This document shows, piece after piece, positions 22,141-32,647 of a DNA stretch of 64,000 nt. Both the position numbers and the translations under genes were made by a program. Location: NCBI GenBank assembly GCA_964036295.1, contig OZ038466.1:12992001-13056000 (forward strand). The letters run 5' to 3'. This DNA comes from Plumapathes pennacea. Taxonomy: Eukaryota; Cnidaria; Anthozoa; Antipatharia; Myriopathidae. The notes beneath the pieces were generated by a model. The model did no database searches. It was not told the origin of the DNA and saw only the letters and a program-made list of their open reading frames with translations. Numbering within the stretch: the first letter of the stretch is position 1; each line of letters begins with the position of its first letter.

Positions 22141-24374
22141 CCGCGAGCAAAAAGCAGGATGCTATATAAAGCCGCCATATCATACACTCTTCTACGAGGC
22201 ATTAGTAGGAGTATATCTTAGCAACAAGCCAAACCAGGTAACAACACAAATGCAGTGAGAACTTTATCCACATCAGAGAGAGCCAGTGGCGGATTTCTAC
22301 TACTTTTTCATCTAATTATTTATCACAAACCATTAAACCATTTCCTGCTTATCGGAAGCTTTATCTCATTCAATTAGTTGACTTCCTATGTCAAAAATGA
22401 GAGAATCACTCAATCTTATGGTTTCTGTTTAATATAATTTATTCTCTCTCTTTTCTTTACTTAATTTTGGCAGGTAAACCTACGAATGGGAAATTATCTT
22501 CGAAGGGAATTCCATAAACATCGATGAGGTACTGTTTCTCCTTTAATATAATCTGTCCAAACTAAACTTAAAAATTAAAAATCAACTAAACAACACTTTA
22601 ACAATACTAAACGTGAGTTTTTATTTGACAGGCTTGCATTTAAGGTTTTTTCTATACAAGGGCAGGTGTGAAATAAGACGAGCAAATAGGCTAAGGAACA
22701 CCTGCGAATAGCATTTATCTAGTTCAGGTTTGTGGCAAATCCACGCCAGTGAGAATTTTAGCGATGCAAAGGAAGCAAGCTCATTAAAAATAGCGCAAGA
22801 AAAAGCATTTCATCCTTTTACATGCATTGCTGGCAGAAACCCGACTTCATAGCTTGATAATACTAATGGCTATTTCCAGTAAGCATGTAGTTATCATCGT
22901 AAACAACAGAAGGTTCCCATTAGGACGGACTATAAATTCTTATTGGATTGGTTCTTTCCAGATAAATCATAAAGAAACTACAGAATTTCTCTCACACGTT
23001 CTGAAAGAGGAGTGCTGCTTCAATTGTGAGGATCAAAAACTTGATAAAGAATATATTTTATCGCATGCTGCAATATTAATGAGAACAATTTCTTCCAAAG
23101 TGGATTTTACAGCAAGTGCAAAAACGAAAGCCGATAAAATTAAACTCGAACTGATGCTAAGCCAGTAGCGGTAATACATACCTTGATTCACCCAACGGAT
23201 CCGCTCAGAATTTTGAGACCCATCATGTAATGAGTTCACAAGAGTCACGAGAACGCTGGCACATCTTGAAACTAGCCAACCGGAAAACTTGTGGTCGACT
23301 TCGGGTCCACAACCGTGGAATCAAATCCAACCCTGAGATTAGGAGATTTCAGTCAAAATGAATAATTATCCAGCCTTTGAATTAAGCAAGAAAACACAAT
23401 GCCCATTTCCATGCCTACCATTTGATGCTACAAAATTAATAGTCCAAGTAGAAGACGTATTTGCAGCGTACAGTACATCAGTTATATTAACCGTGGGTTA
23501 GTCGGTAACATCTGCGATTGCGGATTTCCTTTGAAGACCTTGAGGTTTTCGGAATATCAACAGGATGGCTCTTCATTCAGCTGATATTTCGGATAAAGAC
23601 TTCGTGGGTGTTCCAGATCTACGCACGTCAAAAACCGGAACCGTATTACCTTTGATACATTCGACAATGAATGAAAGCCCCCGCACGAATATGGAGTATG
23701 ACTTACGCATGTGTTGTTTCACCCAAATGGTCGTAAATTGTGTTCGTAATTTTTCGGCAAGTCACCGTTTCGTACGAACAATTTTCGCGGCATTCGTGTG
23801 ACTGGTGCAAATTAACAAATTGACGTCAGTTGTTTTTTACAATAACAAAACTCAAGCGACGACGCGGGGAAAACACACAAGAAAACTGGATTTTGTTCGA
23901 TTTGACCGAAATGTTGTCAACAACTTTTCCCACTTTCTAATTGGTCGAGGTTAAAATTCAAGACATTCCATTGGCCAAAAAGTGGCAGTTTGACGTGAGC
24001 ATGTCACGCGTGCAAGTAAAATTTTGTCAAAGAAGTAGTTGGAAAGAAATGAAACTAGACGCTTTTCTTCTGCGGTTTTCTCGACAATTTCAAGACAAAG
24101 CTCAAGGAAATTCGCCTCTGAACACTTCTGGTTCTCTACTTCAAATGCCGAATGTCGCTTTTGCAAGAATTGCATCTGAATTGCAACTGAATCTGTCCTC
24201 TTGTTGATAATGAAATTTAGCCAATCACAAGCGAGAAACTGACGTGTTATTGTAAAAAGCTCGATGGCAAAATTATGACAGCTTGGCGTTCAAGCCACGC
24301 AAGCCAGTGCGGCCTGGCAGCTAGCATGGCCGCCTTTCACGCCAAGCGCGCTGGCTCAATCCCCATTCAAAGCA
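22141..24374. other. No gene recognised
   Basis: There are open frames of 60-113 codons (for example 22827-23168 on +), but none has a recognisable domain, a conserved second copy in the window or a convincing splice context. TTTTTACAATAACA at about 23833 and TGTTATTGTAAAAA at about 24244 form a 14-base inverted pair about 410 bp apart, possibly the ends of a decayed element. Confidence 0.4.
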
Positions 24375-24540
24375 GTGAAATCTGAGGTGTAAAAACCTGC
24401 CTCTCTACTCGTGGCTCGGATAACCACATAATTGGCGGTCCCATCTCCAGATAAAAGAACCACGAAGACGTAAAAGAACCACTGAGGACGCAACCAAATA
24501 TCTGGCAGTGACCATCCTTAGTGCTAGTAGGGAACTAAAG
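24375..24540 (+). mobile_element. SINE fragment (same family as 9889-10230)
   Basis: In plus orientation it carries GTGGCTCGGATAACCACATA, TTGGCGGTCCCATCTCC, GTAAAAGAACCACTGAGGAC and ATCTGGCAGTGACCATCC, the body of the SINE on the minus strand at 10.0-10.1 kb. Neither a tRNA-like head nor a tail is recognisable. Confidence 0.6.
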
Positions 24541-24659
24541 CTGGAACGGCGACGGCAATACGGGAACCAATGAAAGTTTTTCTACGTATTCCTTACGTCT
24601 TTGTAAACTTGCCGTTTCTTAGGTTTCTCAATTTATTTAATTTTCGCCGGGACTCTATT

Positions 24660-24790
24660 GCGTTCATCTTCTCGTTTTACGCACGGTATATTTATAAAAA
24701 CGGTATATTTTTCCAGTAAAACACTCGTGTCTATATAATAAAACACGCTAAGCATCCGAGTGTCTGTCTGTAACGCTCTTTCCCAGGCCT
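24660..24790. mobile_element. One end of the TAGACACGAGTG MITE family
   Basis: The stretch TTTTACGCACGGTATATTT ... CCAGTAAAACACTCGTGTCT and then ATATAATAAA is the reverse complement of the left end of the complete element at 47292-47480. It continues into CACGCTAAGC..TGTCTGTCTGTAACGCT, which recurs at 30630-30685. Confidence 0.6.
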
Positions 24791-25178
24791 CCTCATAAAA
24801 ATCCAAGATGGCTGCCACATGCGAATGAACATTTCAGCACTTCGCGTCAGCATGACGGTTTCCCAACTGAGAAGTCAGAACAAATTGGAAATTGAAAAAA
24901 AGGCTTATACATACATACAGACATATATACATACATACATACCTTATTGACTTTCCCCAAAGAGGCTTTTCAAAGACAATCTAAATTTAAATACAATACA
25001 ATACACTCTAAGACGATATACTACAACTATTACTACTACTAATAAATAATACATATTTTAAAAGTAATATTAGCAATAATATAAATATAACAAAATAAAT
25101 AAATAAAATAAATAGATAAAATAGATAAAATGGATGATGATATGGGTAAAATAGATAGATAAATAAAATAGAATAACA

Positions 25179-25874
25179 TTAAGAATCCCAGAGTTCTTTC
25201 AGTAATTTGTCCCTAAGGCGACGTTTAAAAACAGTTACAGAATTACAAAGTTTAAGAGAAGAGTCTATAGAATTCCAAGTGCTTACAGTTCTATAATAAA
25301 ACGTTCTTTGGCCACTAGCAGTTTTAAAAAGAGGTATGTCCAACATTTGGGAGCTCCTGGTATTACGACCGCTGATCTCCGCTCGCGTGATGAATTTCGC
25401 GGACAGATATTCGGGTGCACAACCTGTCATACACTTGAAAGCCATTGTGGCGCTGCGATGGTTGTTGGAGCACCATTCACTTATCTTGAGTAGGTCGTCT
25501 TTGATATCAGTAATAGCGTCCAGTTTGACTTTCAGTTGAAAAGAAATGAGTTTCGTGTCATCTACGTAACTTTGAGAGCTACATTTCTGCGGTACTGAAG
25601 GAAGATCATTTGTGCATATGCTAAAGAGGAGCGGGCCCAGTATGCTTCCTTGAGGCACGCCGCTAACCACAGGTAGAGGCTCTGAAAGTGTTGAGTGAAT
25701 TCGTACAACTTGTCGCCTACTACTAAGATAACTGCGGAACCACTGAAGAGTAGAACCAGAGACGCCGACATCTTGCAATTTTAAAATGAGCGTTTCGTGG
25801 TTGACACTATCAAAGGCTTTGCTCATATCTAGGAGCACTACAGCTGTTAACTTCTTCTTGTCAATGACTTTGGG
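25179..25874 (-). pseudogene. Reverse transcriptase fragment, catalytic and C-terminal part
   Basis: Motif A is LLDMSKAFDSVNH at the start of the open part. VVSGVPQGSILGPLLF is the conserved block B. The catalytic box is YVDD at about 25557-25568. After EWCSNN the frame jumps straight to HRSATMAFKCMTGCAPEYL, so the thumb region between them has been deleted in frame. The end is the typical C-terminal region (TVSTWNSIDSSLKLCNSVTV, then FKRRLRDKLL). Upstream, an in-frame stop at about 25880 and a second deletion separate this piece from the N-terminal RT part. Confidence 0.75.
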
Positions 25875-26065
25875 TCTTTGTTAGTCTGTCATTTGATTGC
25901 AAATAAGAAGCTGGTTGTGTGCGATCCTTTCACAGACTTTTGATAAAACCGGTAAAAGCGAAATTGGCCTGTTATTGTTGGGCAGGTCAAAGTCACCTTT
26001 AGGAATTGGTGTTACTTCAGCTGTTTTCCAATCTGATGGGAATGTACATGTTTCAAAGGAAGCAT
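25875..26065 (-). pseudogene. Reverse transcriptase fragment, middle fingers part
   Basis: The minus strand reads ASFETCTFPSDWKTAEVTPI then PKGD..NNNRPISLLPVLSK and VCERIAHNQLL, the classic RT segment before motif A. It stops at NQMTD. Upstream the frame is cut by the MITE at 26066-26560, beyond which the same reading resumes (SMPSNKAPGIDKNPIRVIKD). Confidence 0.75.
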
Positions 26066-26560
26066 AAAGCCCCATGCACACGAGCAAGTTTTCTATGACA
26101 AGTTTTCTGTGACAAATGATTTGCTCGTGTATATGGTCGAGCAATTTTCTTTTAACAAGTTTTTTGACAAATTTTCGTTGCTTCTTTTCCTTCTGACTTG
26201 GAGTTCCATAAACTTTTCGCGTGATCTCAAATCTTCCTGTAAGAGGCTAATTGCATTATATGGTTAATTCAAAGACTGTGTTGTCAATGTTGTGGATGCC
26301 GCCATCTTGACCGTGCGAACACTCTCGCAAAATGAAGACATGGGAACTAAAGTTTTCCGAAAAAAATTGACAAGTTTTCGTGTACACGAGCAACTATAAC
26401 ATGTGACAAGTTTTCCTTGTCATAAAAAAGCTAGCACGCCAGCTTTTCAGCAAATGCATTTGTTACAGAAAATTTGCCCAAGTTTTCTCATGTACACGAG
26501 CAAAAAAAACTTGTCGCAGAAAACTTGTCATAGAAAACTTGCTCGTGTGCATGGGGCTTT
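26066..26560. mobile_element. MITE inserted in the RT coding sequence
   Basis: The left end AAAGCCCCATGCACACGAGC is the exact reverse complement of the right end, with about 44 bases of perfect pairing (26066-26109 against 26517-26560). Inner copies of TGACAAGTTTTC and GCTCGTGTA words repeat in both orientations. The RT reading ITSIV..ASFET is split exactly at the element. The junctions (ATAAAGCCCC, GGGGCTTTAAC) fit a TA-rich target, but the duplication is blurred. Confidence 0.85.
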
Positions 26561-26853
26561 AACAATAGATGTAATTGCAGGAAGAATTGATGTGAAGCAG
26601 TCCTTGATAACACGGATTGGATTTTTATCAATCCCAGGGGCTTTGTTAGACGGCATTGATGTTATTATGCACTCGATCTGCTTACTGTCTATGGCTCTTA
26701 ACGTAAACTGCTCAGCCAACGGGTATTGCCTTGGCAGAAAATAACTCTTGTTGTGCCCCTGGTTGTATTCATTAGCCAACGATGTTACTTTATCAGCAGT
26801 GCTCTGACCAATGGAGACGAAATAACGGTTAAATTCTTCTGCAACAGATTTGT
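26561..26853 (-). pseudogene. Reverse transcriptase fragment, N-terminal part
   Basis: The minus strand reads ANEYNQGHNKSYFLPRQYPL then AEQFTLRAIDSKQIECIITS and MPSNKAPGIDKNPIRVIKD. SNKAPGIDK is the conserved start of the RT domain. At its 5' side the reading crosses into the LINE sequence beyond the foldback insertion once one copy of the 12-bp target duplication is counted (continuing at 29079). Confidence 0.75.
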
Positions 26854-26963
26854 GGTGTCTATAAAACGAAGACCTAAGACCTAAGACCTATAAAACTAAG
26901 ACCCATACAAACAAGACTCGAAATATTCACCTCTCGAGAATATCGACTTATGCAAATCTGTAC

Positions 26964-28192
26964 CGGTGTCGGACAAATGCAGACTGCAGACTGCAGACCG
27001 CAGACTGTAGACTGCAGACTAGAAATAAAATAAAATAAAACAAAACGAAACACAAAAACTTACATAGAATAAAATAAAACAAAACACCACATAACGGTGC
27101 AAATACAAAAACAAAACTAACTTACGTAAAATGCCGTGAAATAAGTTCGATTGGTTCCCGTGAGCTTGACGAACTATATCATCCGAACCATTGCGGAAAT
27201 TCATCATCCAAACCGACTTATTGGATCAGAAAATTCCTTCCCTCTCTCAAGCGTTTCTGATCCGCTCGATACGTATATACTTTTCGACCGCACCCCTCCC
27301 CCCTCATGATCTCCAAACTTACTGAATAAATGCCCACTTAACTTCTCCTGCCACGTCGGGTTTTCTATACACAATAGTATAATAATATAAAATAATAATA
27401 ATAGTATTCAAAAATGATAATAATCTATTTCATCCAACAAACAAGGCCGATGGAAGAGACAAAAGAGAAGATCACAATTCATGCCCTTTCTAAACCGTAC
27501 TTTATTCCACGGCACATGTATTGTCGGCCGCATTTTCGCACGAAGGCTAAATGCTAAAGTGGGGACAGGCGAATTTCAGGTAATGACTTGGCTGTATATG
27601 ACAAGAAATTCAAGGTGTTCATTTCGCCGGTTTGTTTTGTAAACAGGATCTTAATCGAGCGACTTGAGGGGCTTTTGAGCCAATCAGTTTCTATCTTGAT
27701 TGGTGATTACACCCCATAGTGTAAAATGTTGGTACCGGAAATATGACACATTGTTTCGCCTGACGATAGCCAGATCGCCAGATGTTGAATACCAAGTCCA
27801 TCAACGTTACGAATAGCTGCGTTGCGTGTTTCAATTTGTTGGAATATTTCACCGGCAGCAATAACTTTGCGGTAAGTCACTGTAACATTTTCCATATTTT
27901 CCCCATACGTATCGAGCGGATCAGAAACGCTTGAGAGAAGGAAGGAATTTTCTGATCCAATAAGTCGGTTTGGATGATGAATTTCCGCAATGGTTTGGAT
28001 GATATCGTTCGAACTTATTTCACGGCATTTTACGTAAGTTTTTGTTTTTGTATTTGCACCGTGATGCGATGTTTTGTTTTATTTTATTTTATGTAAGTTT
28101 TTGTATTTTGTTTTGTTTTATTTTATTTTAATTCTAGTCTGCAGTCTGCAGTCTGCAGTCTGCGGTCTGCAGTCTGCATTTGTCCAACACCG
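26964..28192. mobile_element. Nested foldback transposon, 1.23 kb, 9-bp target duplication
   Basis: The ends CGGTGTCGGACAAATGCAGA (left) and the reverse of TCTGCATTTGTCCAACACCG (right) pair with one mismatch. The arms are about 290 bp, contain (GCAGACT)n repeats, AAAATAAAACAAAAC runs and ATCAGAAAATTCCTTCC, and extend to about 27276 and from about 27905. AATCTGTAC stands at both borders (26955-26963, 28193-28201). The other arm of the host element, at about 28955-28980, shows the uninterrupted site with a single AATCTGTAC. A 9-bp duplication and GGTGTC-type ends like those of its host suggest the same superfamily, possibly Mutator-like. Confidence 0.9.
27707..27895 (-). CDS. Small ORF inside the nested foldback, 62 aa, unknown
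   Basis: This frame fills much of the unique ~630 bases between the arms of the nested element and starts about 10 bases from the inner edge of one arm. The protein (MENVTVTYRKVIAAGEIFQQ ... HLAIWLSSGETMC) has mixed composition with no low complexity, unlike the noise frames nearby. After HYG the DNA reads GGGGTGTAAT, which could be a splice donor, so it might be a first exon. No family is recognised. It may be a captured host exon, as in Pack-type elements, or chance. Confidence 0.25.
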   Translation of the reverse strand: MENVTVTYRKVIAAGEIFQQIETRNAAIRNVDGLGIQHLAIWLSSGETMCHISGTNILHYGV

Positions 28193-29078
28193 AATCTGTA
28201 CTCAATCAAGCGATTTGACATTTGTGTGACGTCTCGGGTATCCCCGGCGTGTGCGGAATTTTACAGAATGTGTCGCGATAAGAACAGTATACGAACGGCT
28301 TACATTATGTTGTTGTGGCATTACAAAATAAATCTGACCACGATTTTTGAAAAATCCCCCCCTTCGAATAAGCGCCCCATGTCTGCCCGCGGCGCTTATT
28401 TCAGGAGTTACGGTATATATTATATTCGTTTGTTGTTTACAGTTTGCGTGTTTTGCGTATGTTCGGTCGCTCAAATGTAACTCAAATGCAATTTTAGGGC
28501 GTATTCAACATCATTTGCGAAGCCTGGAGTTGATTTGGAGGGGGGTCTTAGTTTTATAGTTTTGGTGGGGTAAACTATAAAACTAAGACCCTGATCAATT
28601 TACCGGGTTTGCGTGTTTTGAGTGTGTTCGGTCGCTCAAATGTAACTCTAATGTAATTTTAGAGCGTATTCAACATCATTTGCGAAGTCTGGAGTTGTTT
28701 TTCGCAAATGATGTTGAATACGAATATAATATATACCGTAACTCCTGAAATAAGCGCTGCGGGCAGACATGGGGCGCTTATTCGAAGGGGGGGGGGGGGG
28801 GGATTTTTCAAAAATCGTGGTCAGATTTATTTTGTAATGCCAAAACAACATAATGTAAGCCGTTCGTATACTGTTCTTATCGCGACACATTCTGTAAAAT
28901 TCCGCACACGCCGGGGATACCCGAGACGTCACACAGATGTCAAATCGCTTGATTGAGTACAGATTTGCATAAGTCGATATTCTCGAGAGGTGAATATTTC
29001 GAGTCTTGTTTGTATTGGTCTTAGTTTTATAGGTCTTAGGTCTTAGGTCTTAGTTTTATAGACACCCAACAGATTTGT

Positions 29079-29752
29079 CGTCCTTGCTAAATGTTCGCCG
29101 AGTTGAAGATTTATTCGGGATACAGTGACGGTGCTTTCCAGATGTTATTTGTATTGCTTGGGTTTCTCTGTATCTGTTCGGCAGCAAATTCTCTCTCAGC
29201 GATTCTAATTTCCCGTTTTACTTCCTGTCTGAAGTGTCTGTAGGCAGTCCAAGCCATTCGATCATTGGTTTTCTTTGCTTCCCAGTGCGCCAGTGATCTC
29301 TGGTCTTCATCAGCCCACGAATGTTGTCAATTACACATGGGCTTGGTCTACCGCGAACTTTGAAGGTTTTGACCGGAGCGTGTTGTTCGAGTATATCCGT
29401 GAATAATAAATTAAATGCATGCAGTTTATCCTCGACATCATCGAAGACATCAACTATCGACCACGGTGCCAGTGATGCATCGTTGTAAAACGCGTAAGGT
29501 TTGTAGTGCTTGAAGCTTCTGGCGGTGAGATACACAGGCTTGGAGCGAGCTTTCTTCAGTTTCAGGGTAACACAAAATAAGTCATGGTCGCTGATCGAGC
29601 TCTTCATAACCGTTGCTCTTTGAACTTGTTTTGTATCCGAGGCGAGGATAACGTCCAAGATCGATTTAGAAGTCTCCGTAACTCGTGTTGGTGTGGTGAT
29701 AAGTTGTGACAGGTTATAGGAGAGAGCTTCCCCGTATTTTACGGTGTCCCGC
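29079..29752 (-). pseudogene. Endonuclease C-terminus and linker of the LINE
   Basis: The minus strand from about 29740 reads LSQLITTPTRVTETSKSILD then VILASD and MKSSISDHDLFCVTLKL. The TPTRVT and SDH motifs are those of APE-type endonucleases in non-LTR retrotransposons. The catalytic N-terminal half is missing because the element is 5' truncated at about 29752. A linker follows towards the RT (KSVAEEFN at 29066-29090, across the foldback). Confidence 0.7.
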
Positions 29753-29785
29753 TAGTCAATATTATTTTCAAAACTCTTTGAGTAC

Positions 29786-29925
29786 ATACAGTCGAACCTC
29801 CACTAGCGGACACCAGTCTGAGGTCCCGGCCATTTCTTTAAGAAAACACTATATCGACAACCTTCCATAAGCGGACACCTCTCATAGGCGGACGCGGACA
29901 CCTACCTTGAGGTCCCAATAGAAAA
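29786..29925. mobile_element. Pogo/Tigger-like terminal sequence
   Basis: TACAGTCGAACCTCCACTAG is followed by CGGACACC and later CATAAGCGGACACCTC and ATAGGCGGACGCGGACACC. CAGTCGAACCTC with repeated CGGACA words is the usual terminal pattern of pogo/Tigger-type elements next to a TA target. Only one end is visible. Confidence 0.55.
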
Positions 29926-30133
29926 AAAAACCCTCAAGTAAGCGCACAGTCAAGGGAAAATACACATCAAGGCATCAGGAAATGGCTTTAATTATCACTT
30001 TCTCAGCATGCGATGGATAAATTATTGACATGCAAAGTAACAGTAATCTCTTGACGGGAGGCCAGTTAATATGCTCAATAATCAAAGTCCTGATACAAAA
30101 TTCACATAGTTCCGAAGGCCCCTGACGAACAAT

Positions 30134-30214
30134 ATGTATATATTGTATATGTAATATGTAATATGTAATATGTAATATGTAATATGTAATATGTAATATG
30201 TAATATGTAATATG

Positions 30215-30261
<47 letters not shown>

Positions 30262-30262
30262 G
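30134..30262. repeat. (AATATGT)n and (AT)n microsatellite
   Basis: About ten perfect AATATGT/TGTAATA heptamers from 30148 are followed by about 40 bases of alternating AT. The long tyrosine/isoleucine frames read through it are artefacts. Confidence 0.95.
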
Positions 30263-31040
30263 TATATGTAATATACTGTACATGTGGAAGAAAGAATCGC
30301 AAGGTAAAAAAGAATCGCAAGACCAATGTCCGCTATTTGTCTCATTCTATCAATAAATTATGCAAATTGTACTCACCGATTCGACATAGGAAATTACGAA
30401 TTAGTACTCCCCCTTTATTTCCGTCAGTGCACACACATACATGGCGTGAAGATAAAATTCAATTAGTGAAATCGGAATCTTTGCTCGCTGGAAAGCGGAA
30501 AAGAGAATTTTCAAAGCCGGAAGAAATGACGCAAATCTACCCGTAAAGAGTGTTAGAGTGTTCGGATGTTGCTGGAGAAATAGCCACTCTCTCATTCTGT
30601 CTTGTTGTTTGTCTCATTTCTCGTAAATCTATATAATAATACGCTAAGCCACTTCTGTCCGTCCGTCCGTCCGTAACGCTTTTTCCGGTTCCAGATCCTA
30701 ATATGGAGATAACCTATTGTTTTGGGAAAACCTTATAACGCCATTGTTTCGGGAGGAAAGTATTATGGGTTTGAGAATTACCGATTTAATGCAAAGGATT
30801 TTCACTGCAAACGAAATGGGGAAGCTTTCTACCCAAGGTAACCAAATCACGCCGTTTTCAACACCAAATATCGTCATGGAGTTCAAATGACTTCATGTCA
30901 GTTACTTGGACCCTGTACTGAAGCACTCACTCGGACAATTGTCATACGGGCAAGATCGCTGTGAAAATCAAGCTGAGTTTCCGGAGTAACCGAGCGATGC
31001 AAATGCGAAGAAGCCTTTGTAAGAATACATAAACAATAAA
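30263..31040. other. No gene; short shared segment
   Basis: Contains CTATATAATAATACGCTAAG and TCCGTCCGTCCGTAACGCTT at 30630-30685, which also occurs at 24733-24775 and seems to be part of a dispersed element. Nothing else is supported. Confidence 0.45.
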
Positions 31041-31515
31041 CTACTTTTGGCTTCGGAAATATGCACGGAAAATTGTCCGAGGATATTATCTGTTCCGAGA
31101 AGCGAACAGTTGCCCGAGAGCGAAGCTCGAGGGCAACTGCGAGCTTCGAGGAACAGATAATGTCCAAGGACAATTATCCGTGCATATTCCGAAGCCAAAA
31201 GTAGTTTTTTGTCTTTATTATCCTTCAAATATTTCCTCTCGCAGCGCAAATAATGGCGCGGGGACTGTGAAGTTTTTTGGTGCTTTCTGGAACTGCTTTT
31301 TCGACCAGTAAATTGATGTCCTCCTCGGTAGTCATCTCGTAATGGGTTTTTGTGATTAATATATAAAATTGTGTTCGGATATTGTCAATAAACAGCGTTT
31401 GTTCGCCAGGCGGGGATTATTCGCTGATAACGCCCACTCGTGAGCGGACGTTATTCGGTCACGTGTCACGATTCCACCAATCACGCGCGGGAGGAAATAT
31501 TTCATGGGTCATAAA
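31041..31515 (+). repeat. Hairpin repeat H1, copy 1
   Basis: A ~165-bp palindrome at 31041-31206 (CTACTTTTGGCTTCGGAAAT ... ATTCCGAAGCCAAAAGTAG) contains TTGTCCGAGGATATTATCTG and GGGCAACTGCGAGC. It is followed by about 300 bp ending AATCACGCGCGGGAGGAAAT. Both parts are repeated in the same order at 49894-50355. The loop here has an extra CGAAGCTCG. Confidence 0.85.
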
Positions 31516-32647
31516 AGGTGACATTTACATTCGCCGAATTTCCTGTATTTGTAGATTGTCGTGTAAATTCGATCGGATTGAGATCCTACCGCTATTAGTT
31601 TTGAAATTATTTAAGTGTCTTCTGTGTTTTTAACGCCGTGGTGACGGTACTGAGCATTTGTAAACTGTAATATAGAGTTCACGTGGAAGTGGAATGATAT
31701 TTTCTCGCTTCGCTGGTACCGTACACTGTAAACAGTATCGAAGATGAAATATAACCGGATTGAAATGCCGTCGCTTTTTCAATGTCTCAAATAGCTTTCT
31801 CTTGGTTTGTATTTCGATATGTTCTCGGTTGTCAGCATGACGTTTCCCAAGCGAGAAAAGCCAGAACAGTCACAAATTGCAAAAACAAATCATCGTATTT
31901 TACTAGTCTTAAATAATGGAACTCAGAAAAGTAATACTTTGTAGTGGAAACGTGGCTACTAACAGTATGGATTGAAATTTACCTTGAAAAACAAACCGAC
32001 TTGTGAGTTAAGGGATATATGCCGTGAAAAAAGTGAGTTGGCTCGCATTTTGCATGTGAAGGAAAAAATAGCACCGAAAAAATAGAATCAATTTACATAA
32101 GCTTAGCCAATCGTTTTGAGCAATGCGGGGGCTGTTATGCATAGATCAATTCTAGCTGTAACCATCTCCTCCCCCCACCCCGTGTAACCCCCCCGGGGGG
32201 AAGATAACAGCTGGAATTGATCGATGCATTAATTAAGAAAACTGAATTTCGCTTTGCAGAATGTTCTAAAGAGCACAGCGTGGTTTCCGGATTGAGTGTC
32301 GAGACTGGATTGCTGCACTAACAGCAAAACCATATAATTTGAATAACCTTGTACGCTCGAGGAAACAACAAAGGTGAGTTTATGTGCAAACATAACACTA
32401 AGTAGAAGCCTCCGAAACGGAAATAAGCACTCAAACTCAATCATTACGTTGGAAAACCGCTTCAATATGTTCGGTCTATTTTAACAAAACCGACAATAAA
32501 ACCCGTCCATGGAGGAAACGGGCCTTCGTTTGGTAGCTCTCATTTTTGGCTGAAGAAACGATATTAGCAAAGAGTGAAGGGATACCTGACAATTTTCTTC
32601 ACAAACAAGACAGTGATAACGAGTATTCTATCACTCCACAGCACTAA
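31516..32647. other. No recognised feature
   Basis: No gene. A short imperfect inverted pair, TAGATCAATTCTAGCTGT (about 32143) and ACAGCTGGAATTGATCGATG (about 32206), flanks a C-rich tract. Confidence 0.45.

Larger units (their letters stand above)
26854..29066. mobile_element. Foldback DNA transposon, 2.2 kb, 12-bp target duplication
   Basis: The ends GGTGTCTATAAAAC..AAGACC are inverted copies with one mismatch in the first 21 bases. Pairing continues through the TAAGACCTAAGACC repeats, CGAAATATTCACCTCTCGAG and AATATCGACTTATGC. The inner part of the arms (28203-28400 against 28740-28960) carries TGTCGCGATAAGAACAGTAT and CGGGGATACCCGAGACGTC. CAACAGATTTGT stands directly outside both ends (26842-26853 and 29067-29078). 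The middle holds a direct duplication (28441-28533, 28609-28697) and a 16-G run at 28787-28802. No transposase is present, so it is non-autonomous. The left arm carries the second insertion at 26964-28192. Confidence 0.9.
24905..29752 (-). mobile_element. Decayed non-LTR retrotransposon (CR1/L2-like), twice invaded
   Basis: The element lies on the minus strand. The 5'-truncated remnant starts near 29752 with the end of an APE-type endonuclease domain. Reverse transcriptase follows in broken pieces (26780 to 25179), then an A-rich 3' region and a (TATG)n tail at about 24905-24945. It is interrupted by a MITE (26066-26560) and a 2.2-kb foldback transposon (26854-29066). Assignment to the CR1/L2 side rests on the endonuclease, the RT motifs and the C-terminal TWNSLP-like region, not on a tree. 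Confidence 0.75.

Noticed and set aside
22827..23168. 113-codon open frame on +
   Set aside because: Composition is plausible, but there is no recognisable motif, no repeat copy in the window and no splice context. Left uncalled.
29975..30345. Long Tyr/Ile-rich frames on -
   Set aside because: Translations of the AATATGT/AT microsatellite.
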